A DNA stretch of 64,000 nt from Alphaproteobacteria bacterium (GCA_016869215.1 VGEP01000024.1:1-64000), one strand, 5' to 3'. Numbered from the stretch's first letter, positions 18,467-28,205 are shown. Program-made: numbers and translations. Notes: generated by a model not told the origin, from the sequence alone.

Positions 18467-20163
18467 TGCGCGGCGACCTCGGTGCGCGGGGCAGGGGGTC
18501 GCGACACCTCCAGCCGCCCGCCGTTCAGGCGGACGGTCTGGTTGAGCCGCCATTCCGGCAGCATGCCGGGGAAATCCTCGCGCTGGTGCGCGCCACGGCT
18601 TTCGGTGCGCGCGAGCGCGGCTTCCGTTACCGAGCGCGCGACGGTGAGCATGTTGCGCAGGTCGAACCAGTCGAGCCGCTGCATGTCGAAACGCCCTCCG
18701 TCGCCGAACGGGCGGTCGCCGAGCGCCGCAGTCATATCGGCGACGACTGCAAGCGCGCGTTTCAAGCCAGCCTCGGTCCGCAGCGGGCCGACGTCGTCTG
18801 CCATGACCGCTTGCAGGCGCTGGAGCATGGCGGCGCTGTTCGGCACCTCTTTGGGACCGTCGCCTGCAATCAGAGCGACGGCTTCGTCCGCCGCGCCGTT
18901 CGGCGCAGGCACGGCCTTCGTCGCCTTGGCGTGGGCGGCCGCGGTCCGTCCGGCTTCGCGTCCGAATACCAGCGCCTCGGTGATGGCGTTGCCCGATAGC
19001 CGGTTGGCGCCGTTCGCACCGCCGACCGCTTCGCCGGCGACGAGCAGGCCTGACACCTCGGTGCGCATCCTGACGTCGGCCGCGACCCCGCCCATGTGGT
19101 AATGCGCGATGGGCGCGACCTCGACCGGCATTTTTGTCAGGTCGATGCCGTTTGCCGCCAGCCGGTCGATCACCGGCCCGAAGGCCTCGCGCAGCTTGGC
19201 CTCCGGCACGTGCTGGAAGCTCAGGTATGCCCCGCCGTGCGGCGAGCCGCGGCCGGCCTCGACCTCCTTCAGGATCGCGTAGGTGCCGAGATCGCGCGTG
19301 ATGACGTATCTGCCGTCCTCCGTCACGCCGTAGCGGTCGGTGAACTCCTGCATGTCCCTGTTCAAGAGCCGCCCGCCGAGCTTGTAGCGGAACGGGTCCC
19401 ACATGATCGGGTCCATGCCGATCAGCCGCGGCGCGAGATGCCCGATCGGGAAGAACTGCACGAACTCCATGTCGATCAGCGGCGCGCCCGCGCGGAGACA
19501 AAGCGCGTAGCCGTCGCCGCCCATGTTGGCGGAGGCGCTGTTGCGGCGGTAGAGCCGCGTGAGCCCGCCGGTTGCGACCGCGGTGGCCTTCGCCGAGATG
19601 ACGACCGGTGCGCCGGAGCCGGCGTGCCAGGCGACCGCGCCGCGCACTTCGCCCTCGGATTTGATCAGGTCGACCACGCACAGGTCGCCTGCGCGCGCGA
19701 CGCTCTTGAGCTTGTAGACCGCGGTGCGCAGTGTCTTCGACACCGCGGGCCCGGTGTTGAGGAAGTCGACATAGACGCAGCGCGGCCGGTCGTGCCCCGG
19801 CGCGAAGGCCGAGGTGATCTTGCCGTCCTTGCGCGCCCAGCCGACGCCCCAGGCCTCCATTTCCCGGATGCATTCGGGGCCCTGCTCGCAGAGCAATTGC
19901 GAGAGCGGCTCGTTGCACAACCCGCGGCCCGCAGTGAGCGTATCTTTGTAATGATGGCTCCAGTGGTCCGGCGCTTCCTCGCCGAGCGCGACCGCGACCG
20001 TCATTTGCGCCATCACGGTCGCACCGCCGCGGCCGATCAGGCTCCTGTCGATCAGCAGCACGCGGCAGCCCGCGCGCGCGGCCTCGATCGCGGCATACAT
20101 GCCGGCCGCGCCGGAGCCGATCACCAGGACGTCGGTTTCGATATGCACGGGCGAGGTGCTCAT
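18463..20163 (-). CDS. FAD-binding protein of the succinate dehydrogenase/fumarate reductase flavoprotein superfamily
   Basis: ETDVLVIGSGAAGMYAAIEAARAGCRVLLIDR, GGLTRLYRRNSASANMGGDGYALCLRAGAPLIDMEFVQF, GLLVAGEAVGGANGANRLSGNAITEALVFGREAG. Confidence 0.92.
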   Translation of the reverse strand: MSTSPVHIETDVLVIGSGAAGMYAAIEAARAGCRVLLIDRSLIGRGGATVMAQMTVAVALGEEAPDHWSHHYKDTLTAGRGLCNEPLSQLLCEQGPECIREMEAWGVGWARKDGKITSAFAPGHDRPRCVYVDFLNTGPAVSKTLRTAVYKLKSVARAGDLCVVDLIKSEGEVRGAVAWHAGSGAPVVISAKATAVATGGLTRLYRRNSASANMGGDGYALCLRAGAPLIDMEFVQFFPIGHLAPRLIGMDPIMWDPFRYKLGGRLLNRDMQEFTDRYGVTEDGRYVITRDLGTYAILKEVEAGRGSPHGGAYLSFQHVPEAKLREAFGPVIDRLAANGIDLTKMPVEVAPIAHYHMGGVAADVRMRTEVSGLLVAGEAVGGANGANRLSGNAITEALVFGREAGRTAAAHAKATKAVPAPNGAADEAVALIAGDGPKEVPNSAAMLQRLQAVMADDVGPLRTEAGLKRALAVVADMTAALGDRPFGDGGRFDMQRLDWFDLRNMLTVARSVTEAALARTESRGAHQREDFPGMLPEWRLNQTVRLNGGRLEVSRPPAPRTEVAAQ

Positions 20164-20192
20164 GGGCGCAACTGACGGGACCCTCTCGGTTC

Positions 20193-20298
20193 GTCATTCC
20201 GGGACGGCGCGTAGCGCCGGACCCGGAATCCAGTGCGGCTTACGCCACGTTTTGCTGCTCTGGATTCCGGGTTCGCGCTTCGCGCGACCCGGAATGAC
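20193..20298. repeat. BIME-like paired REP palindrome
   Basis: GTCATTCCGGG...CCCGGAATCCAG ... CTGGATTCCGGG...CCCGGAATGAC, mirrored arms. Confidence 0.85.
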
Positions 20299-20309
20299 CA
20301 GCAGCTATA

Positions 20310-20798
20310 TCACGCGCTTGCGGCAGCCTTCCGTTTCCTGGCCGCGAGCTTCACCGCGTCCATCACCTCCGGATAGGTCGCGCAGCGGCACAGGTTGCCG
20401 GTCAGGTAGTGCTTGATCTGCTCCTCGTCCGGGTCCGGATGCTCATCGAGCAATTGCGTCACCATCAGGATGAAGCCCGGCGTGCAATAGCCGCACTGGA
20501 ACGCGCTCGCCTCGATAAAAGCCTCCTGCACCGGCGAAAGCTTCCCGGCGCCGTCGAGCGCCTCGACCGTGCGCACGTCCGCGCCGTCGACGAACGATGC
20601 CAGATAGAGGCAGCCCGACACCGAACGACCGTTGACGATGACGGTGCAGCAGCCGCACAGGCCCTGACCGCAGGTCTCGCGCGCGCCGGTGAGCCCGAAG
20701 TGGGTCTGCAGCAGCTCGACCAGGTTGTGATGCGGCTTCACATCGGCGGAAACCGGCGCGCCGTTGAGGGTGAAGGTGATGGTGCGGGTCGCGGTCAT
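20310..20798 (-). CDS. (2Fe-2S)-binding subunit, xanthine dehydrogenase/CoxS family
   Basis: GLTGARETCGQGLCGCCTV and FQCGYCTPGFILM...LTGNLCRCATYPEVMDAV. Confidence 0.95.
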   Translation of the reverse strand: MTATRTITFTLNGAPVSADVKPHHNLVELLQTHFGLTGARETCGQGLCGCCTVIVNGRSVSGCLYLASFVDGADVRTVEALDGAGKLSPVQEAFIEASAFQCGYCTPGFILMVTQLLDEHPDPDEEQIKHYLTGNLCRCATYPEVMDAVKLAARKRKAAASA

Positions 20799-20799
20799 G

Positions 20800-23106
20800 T
20801 CACGCTTCCTCCAACGGCTTGCCCTGTTTCGCGCGGATCGCGCGATACACCGCCTCGGCGTTGAGCGGCATTTCCATCAGCCGCACGCCGCAGGCGTCGT
20901 CGATGGCATTGGCCAGCGCGGGGCCGACGCAGAATGTCGCGACCTCGCCCACGCCCTTTGCGCCGAACGGGCCGTTCGACTGGTCGTGCTCGACGTAGTG
21001 GCTTTCCAGCACGCTCGGCAGGTCGTGGAAGCCGGGGATCTTGTAATCGGCGAGCGAGGCGTTGGTCACCTGGCCGCCGTCGAGGTGCATCTTCTCAAAC
21101 ATGCTGAAGCCGAGATGCATCAGCGCCGCGCCAGAGATCTGCGTTTCGACGCTCTTGGGATTGATCGCCTTGCCGCAGTCGACCACGTTGACCAGCTTGG
21201 TGATCTTGACGTGGCCGGTCTCGATGTCGACTTCGACTTCTGCGCCGGACCCGGCGACCATCCAGAACGGCGTGACGTTCGGGCTCTGCCCGGTGCCGGG
21301 CGCGGGCGGCGTGTAGTCCGGCTTGTAGATGCCGGAACCGATCACGTTGCCGGCCTGCATGCCATAGCGCTTCTGGAACAGGTCGGCGATCGGGATGTTG
21401 GAGCCCTCAGGCTCGCCGACCTCCTTCGCCAAGGCCTTCAGCTTGTCGCGGGCGTCCTCGGCGGCGCGCCGCACGGCGTGACCCATGTGGAACAGCGAGC
21501 GTGAGCCGAGCGTGCCCATGTCGTAGGGCGTCACGTCGGTGTCGCGCGGCGTGACGCGCACGTCCTCGGCCGGGATGTTGAGGATTTCGGCGACCATCTG
21601 CGCCATCGCGGTGTCGGAGCCCTGGCCCATGTCGACGGTGCCGCAATAGAGCGTGGCCGAGCCGTCGGCGGCGACGTTGACGATGGCGACCGAGGTGGTC
21701 GGAGAAATCACCGCCTTGTTGGCGATGGCAAAGCCGCGGCCGCGCTTGATGTGGCCGCTGCCGCCCTTGTCGAAGGGCTTGGACCACTCCATACGCTCCA
21801 GCACCTTGTCCATGACCTTGTCGACCGGGTGGTCCTTGAGCATCTGGCCGGTGGCGTGCGGCTTTCCTTCGACGGCGAGGTTCTTCCGGCGGAACTCGAC
21901 CGGGTCCATGTTCAGCGCGCGCGCCATCATGTCGGTGTGGTTCTCGTAGGCCCACACCAGCTGCGGCACGCCGAAGCCGCGGAGTGCGCCGGCCGGCGTC
22001 ATGTTGGTGTAGAGCGCGTAGGAATCGATCCAGACGTTGTCGATGTCGTAGGGGCCGGCGGCGGTGAGGCCCGATTTCTGCGTCACGCGCGGACCGATGT
22101 CGGCGTAAGCGCCGCCGTTCCAGAACACCTCGCACTTGCGCGCGACGATCCTGCCGTCCTTGTCGACGCCGGACTTGATGCGGAACGTCGAGGGGTGGCG
22201 GGTGATCTGGTAGAACATCTCCTCGAAAGTGTAGGCGATCTTCACCGGCTTGCGCGCGATCATCGACAGCGCGAGCGCCAGCGCCTCGAGCTTGATGTAG
22301 AGCTTCGAACCGTAGCCCGAGCCGAGATACGGCACCTTGATCCGCACCTTGTTCTCCGGCCAGCCGAGCAGGCGGGCCATCTCGGTGCGCACGAACGACG
22401 GGCCTTGCGTCGAGTCGTAGAAGGTGACGCCCGTCTCCCTGTAATCGCAGATGCAGGCGAACGGCTCGAACGACAGGTGCAGGACCTTCTGGGTCTTGAA
22501 CTCGTGCTCGAACTTGTGGGCGGCCGCGGCATAGGCCTTGTCGAAGTCGCCGCGGCGCAGCCGGTAGTCGAGCGCGAGGTTGGTACCCTTGGCGCCCTTG
22601 AGGTGCTTGAGGTCGGCGAAGGTGCCGGCGGGCTTGAGCTCCTCGTGAACGAAAATATTCGTGTCGAGCGCCTCGACCTCGTCGTAGATCGCCGGCAGCT
22701 CCTCGTATTCGGCGGTGATGAGCTGCACCGCCTCTTCCGCGATATGCGGGTCGGCCGAAATGACCGCCGCGACCGGCTCGCCGACGAAACGCACCTTGCC
22801 GTCGGCCAGGATCGGCTGGTCGTGGAACGCCGGCCCGTAATAGGGGTGCGGCAGAACCTTCCGGACGTCGTCGACGGTGACGACGTGCAACACGCCCGGC
22901 AGCTTCTTTGCCGCGCTGGTGTCAACCGACTTGATGCGGCCGTGCGGCACGGTGCTGCGGAACAGCTTTGCATGCAGCATGCCCGGCAGGCGCATGGTGT
23001 GGGTGTATTCGGCGCGGCCGGTGACCTTGTCGCGGCCTTCCAGGCGCGGCACCGAGCGTCCGACCTGGGCGCCGGCCTTGGCGGCGGGGTTCAGCGTCGT
23101 GGCCAT
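20800..23106 (-). CDS. Xanthine dehydrogenase-family molybdopterin-binding large subunit (HcrA/CoxL-like)
   Basis: VGRSVPRLEGRDKVTGRAEYTHTMRLPGMLHAKLFRS, GALRGFGVPQ, GTVDMGQGSDTAMAQ; lacks CO dehydrogenase AYxCSFR motif. Confidence 0.93.
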   Translation of the reverse strand: MATTLNPAAKAGAQVGRSVPRLEGRDKVTGRAEYTHTMRLPGMLHAKLFRSTVPHGRIKSVDTSAAKKLPGVLHVVTVDDVRKVLPHPYYGPAFHDQPILADGKVRFVGEPVAAVISADPHIAEEAVQLITAEYEELPAIYDEVEALDTNIFVHEELKPAGTFADLKHLKGAKGTNLALDYRLRRGDFDKAYAAAAHKFEHEFKTQKVLHLSFEPFACICDYRETGVTFYDSTQGPSFVRTEMARLLGWPENKVRIKVPYLGSGYGSKLYIKLEALALALSMIARKPVKIAYTFEEMFYQITRHPSTFRIKSGVDKDGRIVARKCEVFWNGGAYADIGPRVTQKSGLTAAGPYDIDNVWIDSYALYTNMTPAGALRGFGVPQLVWAYENHTDMMARALNMDPVEFRRKNLAVEGKPHATGQMLKDHPVDKVMDKVLERMEWSKPFDKGGSGHIKRGRGFAIANKAVISPTTSVAIVNVAADGSATLYCGTVDMGQGSDTAMAQMVAEILNIPAEDVRVTPRDTDVTPYDMGTLGSRSLFHMGHAVRRAAEDARDKLKALAKEVGEPEGSNIPIADLFQKRYGMQAGNVIGSGIYKPDYTPPAPGTGQSPNVTPFWMVAGSGAEVEVDIETGHVKITKLVNVVDCGKAINPKSVETQISGAALMHLGFSMFEKMHLDGGQVTNASLADYKIPGFHDLPSVLESHYVEHDQSNGPFGAKGVGEVATFCVGPALANAIDDACGVRLMEMPLNAEAVYRAIRAKQGKPLEEA

Positions 23107-23108
23107 GG

Positions 23109-23972
23109 TTACGCTCCAGTTCCCTGCATCGCCGCACGCACCGCGCGCCCGACATAGACCCGCATCAGCTCGCGCTTGTACGGCATCGAGCCGCGCACGT
23201 CGGCGATGAACTCGGACTCCTCGATGGCGGCATCGCCGGCGGCCTTGAGCAGCTTGTCGTCGACGGTCTTGCCGTTGAGCACGGTCTCGGCGGCCTTTAG
23301 CCGCGTCGCCTTAGTGGTCGCGGCGCTGCCGACCACGCGCGCCGACTTGATCGCGCCGCCGTCCGCGTCCAGCACGACCGCGACGCCGAGCGCCGGCCAG
23401 TCGTCGGCCGAGCCGGTGGTAACCTTCATGTAGGCGCCTTTCTTCGCGCCCTGCGACGGCACGTGGACCTCTGAGATCAACTCGTTCTTGTCCAGCACGG
23501 TCTCGTAGTATCCGGTGAACAGCTCTTCGAGCGGCAGCTTGCGCTCGCCCTTCGGTCCCACGATCGTCAGCGTCGCGCCGAGCGCCATCAGCACCGGCGG
23601 CAGGTCCATGTGCGGATCGCCGTGCGCCAGCGCGCCGCCGACGGTCGCGACGTTACGCACGCGCACGTTGGACAGCGTGCGCATGGTCCGTGTCACGACC
23701 GGCGCGTGCTTCTTCACGTCGGCCGAACGCTCGACCGCGTTGAGCGTGGTCATCGCGCCGATGCGAAGCCCGTCGCCCGACGCCGCGATGCCGGAGTACT
23801 TCGCCTCGATCTTGCGCAGGCTGACGAGCTTCTGCGGACGGAACACGCCGGCCTTCATCATCAGCATCAGCGCGGTGCCGCCCGCGATCGGGCGCACCGT
23901 CTCGTCGTCGGGATCGAGGAGCTTGACCGCCGCCGCAAGCGAGGTGGGTTCGGCGAGTTCGAAGGGGATCAT
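23109..23972 (-). CDS. FAD-binding subunit of molybdenum hydroxylase (CoxM/xanthine dehydrogenase medium subunit)
   Basis: IPFELAEPTSLAAAVKLL, RPIAGGTALM, VRNVATVGGALAHGDPHMDLPPVLMALGA. Confidence 0.93.
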   Translation of the reverse strand: MIPFELAEPTSLAAAVKLLDPDDETVRPIAGGTALMLMMKAGVFRPQKLVSLRKIEAKYSGIAASGDGLRIGAMTTLNAVERSADVKKHAPVVTRTMRTLSNVRVRNVATVGGALAHGDPHMDLPPVLMALGATLTIVGPKGERKLPLEELFTGYYETVLDKNELISEVHVPSQGAKKGAYMKVTTGSADDWPALGVAVVLDADGGAIKSARVVGSAATTKATRLKAAETVLNGKTVDDKLLKAAGDAAIEESEFIADVRGSMPYKRELMRVYVGRAVRAAMQGTGA

Positions 23973-24007
23973 CGGACCTCCGGCAGACTCTAGCTTTTCT
24001 TTTGATT

Positions 24008-24056
24008 GGGCATGATCTTATCCGAAAACCGGTTCTCACTCTTCGGGATCATGCCC
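24008..24056. repeat. Rhizobiales-type intergenic palindrome
   Basis: GGGCATGATC ttatccgaaaaccggttctcactcttcg GATCATGCCC; 10-bp perfect outer arms. Confidence 0.75.
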
Positions 24057-24511
24057 TAAGCGACCGCGCCCGGGGCGAAGGCCGCGCTCAGCCGTTTGGC
24101 GAATTCCTTTTCCATCTCCTTGGCCTTGGCGCGCAGCACCGGTTGCCCGATGCTGCCGAGCTTGCCGGCCAGCGTGGATTCGACGGAATAGGTGACCTTG
24201 GTGTTGGCGCCGTCCTCGGCGAGCCTCGTGACCGACTTGGCCGTGAGGCGGCCGACCACGCCGAGCGGCGTGCCCTCGATCTTGGCCTCGATCTCGGACG
24301 GTTCGTCGATGCGGGTGACTTCGACGGTCACCGCGAACCTGAATTTCATGTAGGCGACGCGGGTTTCGAACACGGCTTCGTAGTGCGTCGGGTCGATTTC
24401 CTTGAGGTCCTTCACGCCGTCGACGAAGCGTACGAACGAGTTGGCGTCGCGCAGCGTCTTGAACACCGTTTCGCGCGGTGCGTTGACCGTGAATTCGCCC
24501 GATACCTGCAT
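24056..24511 (-). CDS. SRPBCC/CoxG family protein
   Basis: MQVSGEFTVNAPRETVFKTLRDANSFVRFVDGVKDLKEID; adjacent to CoxMLS-like genes. Confidence 0.9.
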   Translation of the reverse strand: MQVSGEFTVNAPRETVFKTLRDANSFVRFVDGVKDLKEIDPTHYEAVFETRVAYMKFRFAVTVEVTRIDEPSEIEAKIEGTPLGVVGRLTAKSVTRLAEDGANTKVTYSVESTLAGKLGSIGQPVLRAKAKEMEKEFAKRLSAAFAPGAVA

Positions 24512-24660
24512 GGGGAACGCAAAATCCTACTTTGGAACGAAAGAAAAGCGCATTGGGCGGGCGAGGTCAAACATGACCCCCGGCGCCGGGTGCATGGCGA
24601 CTTGCGCGATCTTGCGCCCGGCGCTGAGCCGAGACACGGTCGCTTGCGCGCGGGAGACGC

Positions 24661-26013
24661 CTAGCCGCGCCCCCGCAGTTCCAGCACCCGGTCCACCATC
24701 TCGCCGGCCTGGCCGAGGTAGTTTGCGGGATCGCAGAGCTTCTCCAGTTCCGCGCGGCCGAGGTGCTTGGCGATCTCCTTGTTCTCGGCGAGCAGGTCCA
24801 CCAAGGGCCGCCCGGTCGCGACGACCTGGCGGCAGATGTCGTAGACGAGATCGTGCGCGTATTGCCGGCCGAGGTGAGGGCCGAGCCCCATCATCACCGC
24901 CTCCGACACGATCAGGCCCTTGGTGATGTCGAGATTGGCGCGCATCCGCTTTTCGTCGACCTGAAGTCCGGAGACCAGGAAGCGCGTCTGGGCGAGGCAG
25001 CCCGCGGTGAGCACGAAAATCTCCGGCAGGACGATCCACTCGATCTCCCACTGGCCGGTTGCACGCTCGTGGTCTTGCTCCATGGCGTTGAGCAGCGCCG
25101 TCGTCTGCGTGCGGATGACGCCGCTCTGTGCGGTGATATAGACGCAGGAAATCGGATTGCGCTTCTGCGGCATGGTGGACGACGAGCCGCGGCCCTCGTG
25201 GAACGGCTCGTAGACCTCCTCGACCTCGGTCTGCATCATCAGCTTCACGTCGAAGGCGATCTTGCCGCAGATGCCGGCGACGAGCGCAAGGAAGCAGCCC
25301 ACCTCCGCGATCCGGTCGTGCACGGTGTGCCAGGCGATTTCCGGCTGCGCCAGATCCAGTTCCTTCGCCAGCTCTACCTGCGTGCGCAGTCCGTCCTTGC
25401 CGAGCGAGGACAACGTGCCCGCAGCCCCGCCGAATTCGAACACCAGCACGCGCTCGCGCAATTGCTTGAGCCGCTGCTTGTGGCGCTCGAAGGCGGCGAG
25501 ATAGGTCGCGCATTTGTAGCCAAAGGTGATCGGCACCGCTTGCTGCAGGTTGCTGCGGCCGGCCATCACGGTATCGCGGTGTTTCTTCGCGAGCGCCGCG
25601 AGCGCGTCGGAGATCGCGTCGATGTCCTTCTCGATCAGCGTAAGGCTGTCGCGGATCTGCATGATCGTCGCGGTGTCGGTGATGTCCTGTGTGGTCGCGC
25701 CCCAGTGGCACCATTCGCCCAAGCCGCCCTTGCAGAGCTTCACGAGCTGCGCAACGACCGGCAGCACCGGATAGCCGATGCGCTCGGTCTCCTTCTTTAG
25801 TTTGTCGATGTCGAAGAACTCGAATTTGCAGTGCTTGACGATCTCGTCGCAGGCCTCCTGCGGAATGATGCCGAGCCGCGCCTGGGCGCGGGCGAGCCCC
25901 GCCTCGAAGTCGAGATACTTCTGGATCCGGCCGCCGTCGGACCAGATCTGCCGCATGGCCTCGTTGCCGAAGATGTCCTTGAAAATGGCGGAGTCGATGG
26001 TGCCTGCGGGCAT
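24661..26013 (-). CDS. Adenylosuccinate lyase/PcaB-like (3-carboxy-cis,cis-muconate cycloisomerase) lyase-superfamily protein
   Basis: CHWGATTQDITDTATI, signature SSTMPQKRNPI. Confidence 0.9.
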   Translation of the reverse strand: MPAGTIDSAIFKDIFGNEAMRQIWSDGGRIQKYLDFEAGLARAQARLGIIPQEACDEIVKHCKFEFFDIDKLKKETERIGYPVLPVVAQLVKLCKGGLGEWCHWGATTQDITDTATIMQIRDSLTLIEKDIDAISDALAALAKKHRDTVMAGRSNLQQAVPITFGYKCATYLAAFERHKQRLKQLRERVLVFEFGGAAGTLSSLGKDGLRTQVELAKELDLAQPEIAWHTVHDRIAEVGCFLALVAGICGKIAFDVKLMMQTEVEEVYEPFHEGRGSSSTMPQKRNPISCVYITAQSGVIRTQTTALLNAMEQDHERATGQWEIEWIVLPEIFVLTAGCLAQTRFLVSGLQVDEKRMRANLDITKGLIVSEAVMMGLGPHLGRQYAHDLVYDICRQVVATGRPLVDLLAENKEIAKHLGRAELEKLCDPANYLGQAGEMVDRVLELRGRG

Positions 26014-26080
26014 GATGGGCCTTTCGTGTTGATACGCGCGCGTCTCTTAGCAAGGAGACCGGCAGGCTGTCATGGCCATA

Positions 26081-26105
26081 CGCCGCCGTCCGCGGGACGG
26101 CGGCG
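26081..26105. terminator. Candidate terminator hairpin downstream of Bug gene
   Basis: CGCCGCCGTCC-gcg-GGACGGCGGCG, 11-bp perfect stem. Confidence 0.5.
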
Positions 26106-26140
26106 GTCCGGACGCGGCAGGCTTCGGGCAGTGACGGCGG

Positions 26141-27109
26141 CTACTTCGTCTTGATGCCGGTCTTGGCCACCAGCGCCCGCCATTTGGCGGTTTCGCTCTC
26201 GATGCGAGTCATCACCGCCTGCGGCGCGCCGGGCTCGGCTTCGAAGCCCTGCTTGCGCATGGCCTCCTGGGTTTCCGGATCGCTCAGCACGGCGGTCAGC
26301 TCGGCGTTGAGCTTGGCGGCGATCGCGTCGGGCGTAGCCGCCGGCAGCATGAACGCCATCCAAAGCGACACCTCGTAGTCCGGCACGCCGGACTCGATCA
26401 TGGTCGGTATGTCGGAAAGGGCTGCCACGCGCTTGCGCCCGGTGGTCGCAAGCGCCCGCAGCTGGCCGGAGCGGACGTTCTGCAGAACCGGCGCGATGGT
26501 GGCGAACTGCATCTCCAGCCGTCCGGTGACCATGTCGATCAGCGACTGCGACGAGCTCTTGTAGGGCACGTGCGTGATGTTGATGCCCGTCTGCGACGCG
26601 AACTGCGCGGTGCCGAGATGCGCGAGGCTGGCGATGCCGGCCGAGCCGTAGTTCAGCGTGCCGGGCTTCGACTTCGCCAGCGCGACCAGCTCCGGAATGG
26701 TTTTGGCCGGGAGCCCGGGCCAGACGACCAGCACGTAGGGCGCGGCGCCGATCATGCCGATCGGCTTGAAATCCTTGACCGGATTGTAGGGAAGAACGTT
26801 GCCGAGCGCGGGCGAGACCGCATGCGTGCTGCCGGTAACGAGGCCGATGGTGTAGCCGTCGGGCGCGGACTTCGCGGCGATGTCGACGCCGATGGCGCCG
26901 CTTGCGCCGGGGCGGTTTTCGACCACGATCTGCTGGCCGAGCCGCGTGCCGAGCTTCTGCACCAGGATGCGGCTGACCACGTCCGAACTTGCGCCGGCCG
27001 GGAACGGCACAATCAGACGGATCGGACGTTCGGGGTATGTCGCCTGCGCCACTGCCGGTGCGAACGGCAGCGCGACCAGTGCCAACAGGCCCAATGCGAT
27101 ACGCTTCAT
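26141..27109 (-). CDS. Bug/TctC family substrate-binding protein
   Basis: YPERPIRLIVPFPAGASSDVVSRILVQKLGTRLGQQIVVENRPGASGAIG. Confidence 0.93.
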   Translation of the reverse strand: MKRIALGLLALVALPFAPAVAQATYPERPIRLIVPFPAGASSDVVSRILVQKLGTRLGQQIVVENRPGASGAIGVDIAAKSAPDGYTIGLVTGSTHAVSPALGNVLPYNPVKDFKPIGMIGAAPYVLVVWPGLPAKTIPELVALAKSKPGTLNYGSAGIASLAHLGTAQFASQTGINITHVPYKSSSQSLIDMVTGRLEMQFATIAPVLQNVRSGQLRALATTGRKRVAALSDIPTMIESGVPDYEVSLWMAFMLPAATPDAIAAKLNAELTAVLSDPETQEAMRKQGFEAEPGAPQAVMTRIESETAKWRALVAKTGIKTK

Positions 27110-28191
27110 GATGTGACCTCCCGTGCCAATCCCGTGATCAATTCTTCCAGATCGTTCAGTCCGTTGGAGCGCGGCGATCCGCCCATGTGCGGGACCAGGA
27201 TCACGTTGTCGATGGCGAGCAGCTCGTCGTCCTCGGCCATCGGCTCCTGATAGAGCGGGTCGAGCGCGAAGCCGCCGACGCGGCCCGAGCGCAACGCCTC
27301 GATCAGCGCGCCGCGGTCGACGATCGCGGCGTCGGACACGTTAACGATACAGGCGCCGGGTTTCACCTGCGCGAGCTCGTCGCGCCCGATCAGACCGCGT
27401 GTCGCGGGCGTCCGCGGCAGTTGCGGCGTTATCCAGTCGCTTTCGGCGAGCAGGGAGGGCAGCGGTGCGTAGCTCGCCTTCAGCGCGCGCTCTTCGGACT
27501 CCGAAAGCCGCGTGCGCTGCCAATAGAGCACGCGCATCTCGAAGGCCGCTGCGCGCAGCGCCAGTTCGCGGCCGATTTCGCCCAGCCCAATGATGCCGAC
27601 GGTCGAGCCGTGCAACGGCCGCAGGCCGCTCACGCGGGCGAAATTGGCGCCCGGAGTGTGGCGGCGGTCGAACGGCTTGAGCGTATACCCTGCCGCCGCG
27701 ATGCGGTCCGCGGTGACGACGCCGATCAGGCAGTCGAGCTTGCGCGCCAGCGCCAGGATCAGCGCGAAGGTCTGCTCGGCGCAGGACACGTTGGCGCGAC
27801 GACGGAGCGGCAGCACCTTGACGCCGCGCGCGGCGCAGGCCGCGGTGTCGATGTTGCGGAGAATCGCGCCGTATTTCTGCACGGCGCGCAGCTTTGGGCC
27901 GGCCGAGAGTTCTTCAGGACCGACGCGGAAGCCCTCCACCACCAGCGCGCAGGCGTCGCCAAGCTGCGCGCGCATCTCGTCCGCGGACGTGACCAGCCGC
28001 ACGTCCGCGGGATAGAGCCCCGGCGATCCGGCCCGGACGCGCTCGCACCAGCCGGCGAAATCGGGCTCGTCGACCGACATGAAATCGGCAAAGGCCGCAT
28101 GGCGCTCCGCGGGTGTGCCCGGGTCGAGCACGATCTGGATCAGCCGCGTGAACGGGTCGTCCTCGACGACGATGATGGGCTTGCCGGGCAT
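27106..28191 (-). CDS. D-2-hydroxyacid dehydrogenase family protein (NAD-binding)
   Basis: GSTVGIIGLGEIGRELALRAAAF, KPGACIVNVSDAAIVDRGALIEALRSGRVGGFALDPLYQEPM, VILVPHMGG; start at MPGKPIIVVEDDPF. Confidence 0.88.
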   Translation of the reverse strand: MPGKPIIVVEDDPFTRLIQIVLDPGTPAERHAAFADFMSVDEPDFAGWCERVRAGSPGLYPADVRLVTSADEMRAQLGDACALVVEGFRVGPEELSAGPKLRAVQKYGAILRNIDTAACAARGVKVLPLRRRANVSCAEQTFALILALARKLDCLIGVVTADRIAAAGYTLKPFDRRHTPGANFARVSGLRPLHGSTVGIIGLGEIGRELALRAAAFEMRVLYWQRTRLSESEERALKASYAPLPSLLAESDWITPQLPRTPATRGLIGRDELAQVKPGACIVNVSDAAIVDRGALIEALRSGRVGGFALDPLYQEPMAEDDELLAIDNVILVPHMGGSPRSNGLNDLEELITGLAREVTS

Positions 28192-28205
28192 GGGTCGGCT
28201 CCGGC

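Noticed and set aside
18104-20197. 697-aa minus-strand ORF
   Set aside because: Out-of-frame shadow of the SdhA-like gene that runs into the real 2Fe-2S gene; only 18104-18466 kept.
20800-24511. CO dehydrogenase (CoxMSL/CoxG)
   Set aside because: Large subunit lacks the AYxCSFR motif of form I CODH and carries GALRGFG, so it is annotated generically as a xanthine-dehydrogenase/HcrA-type hydroxylase.
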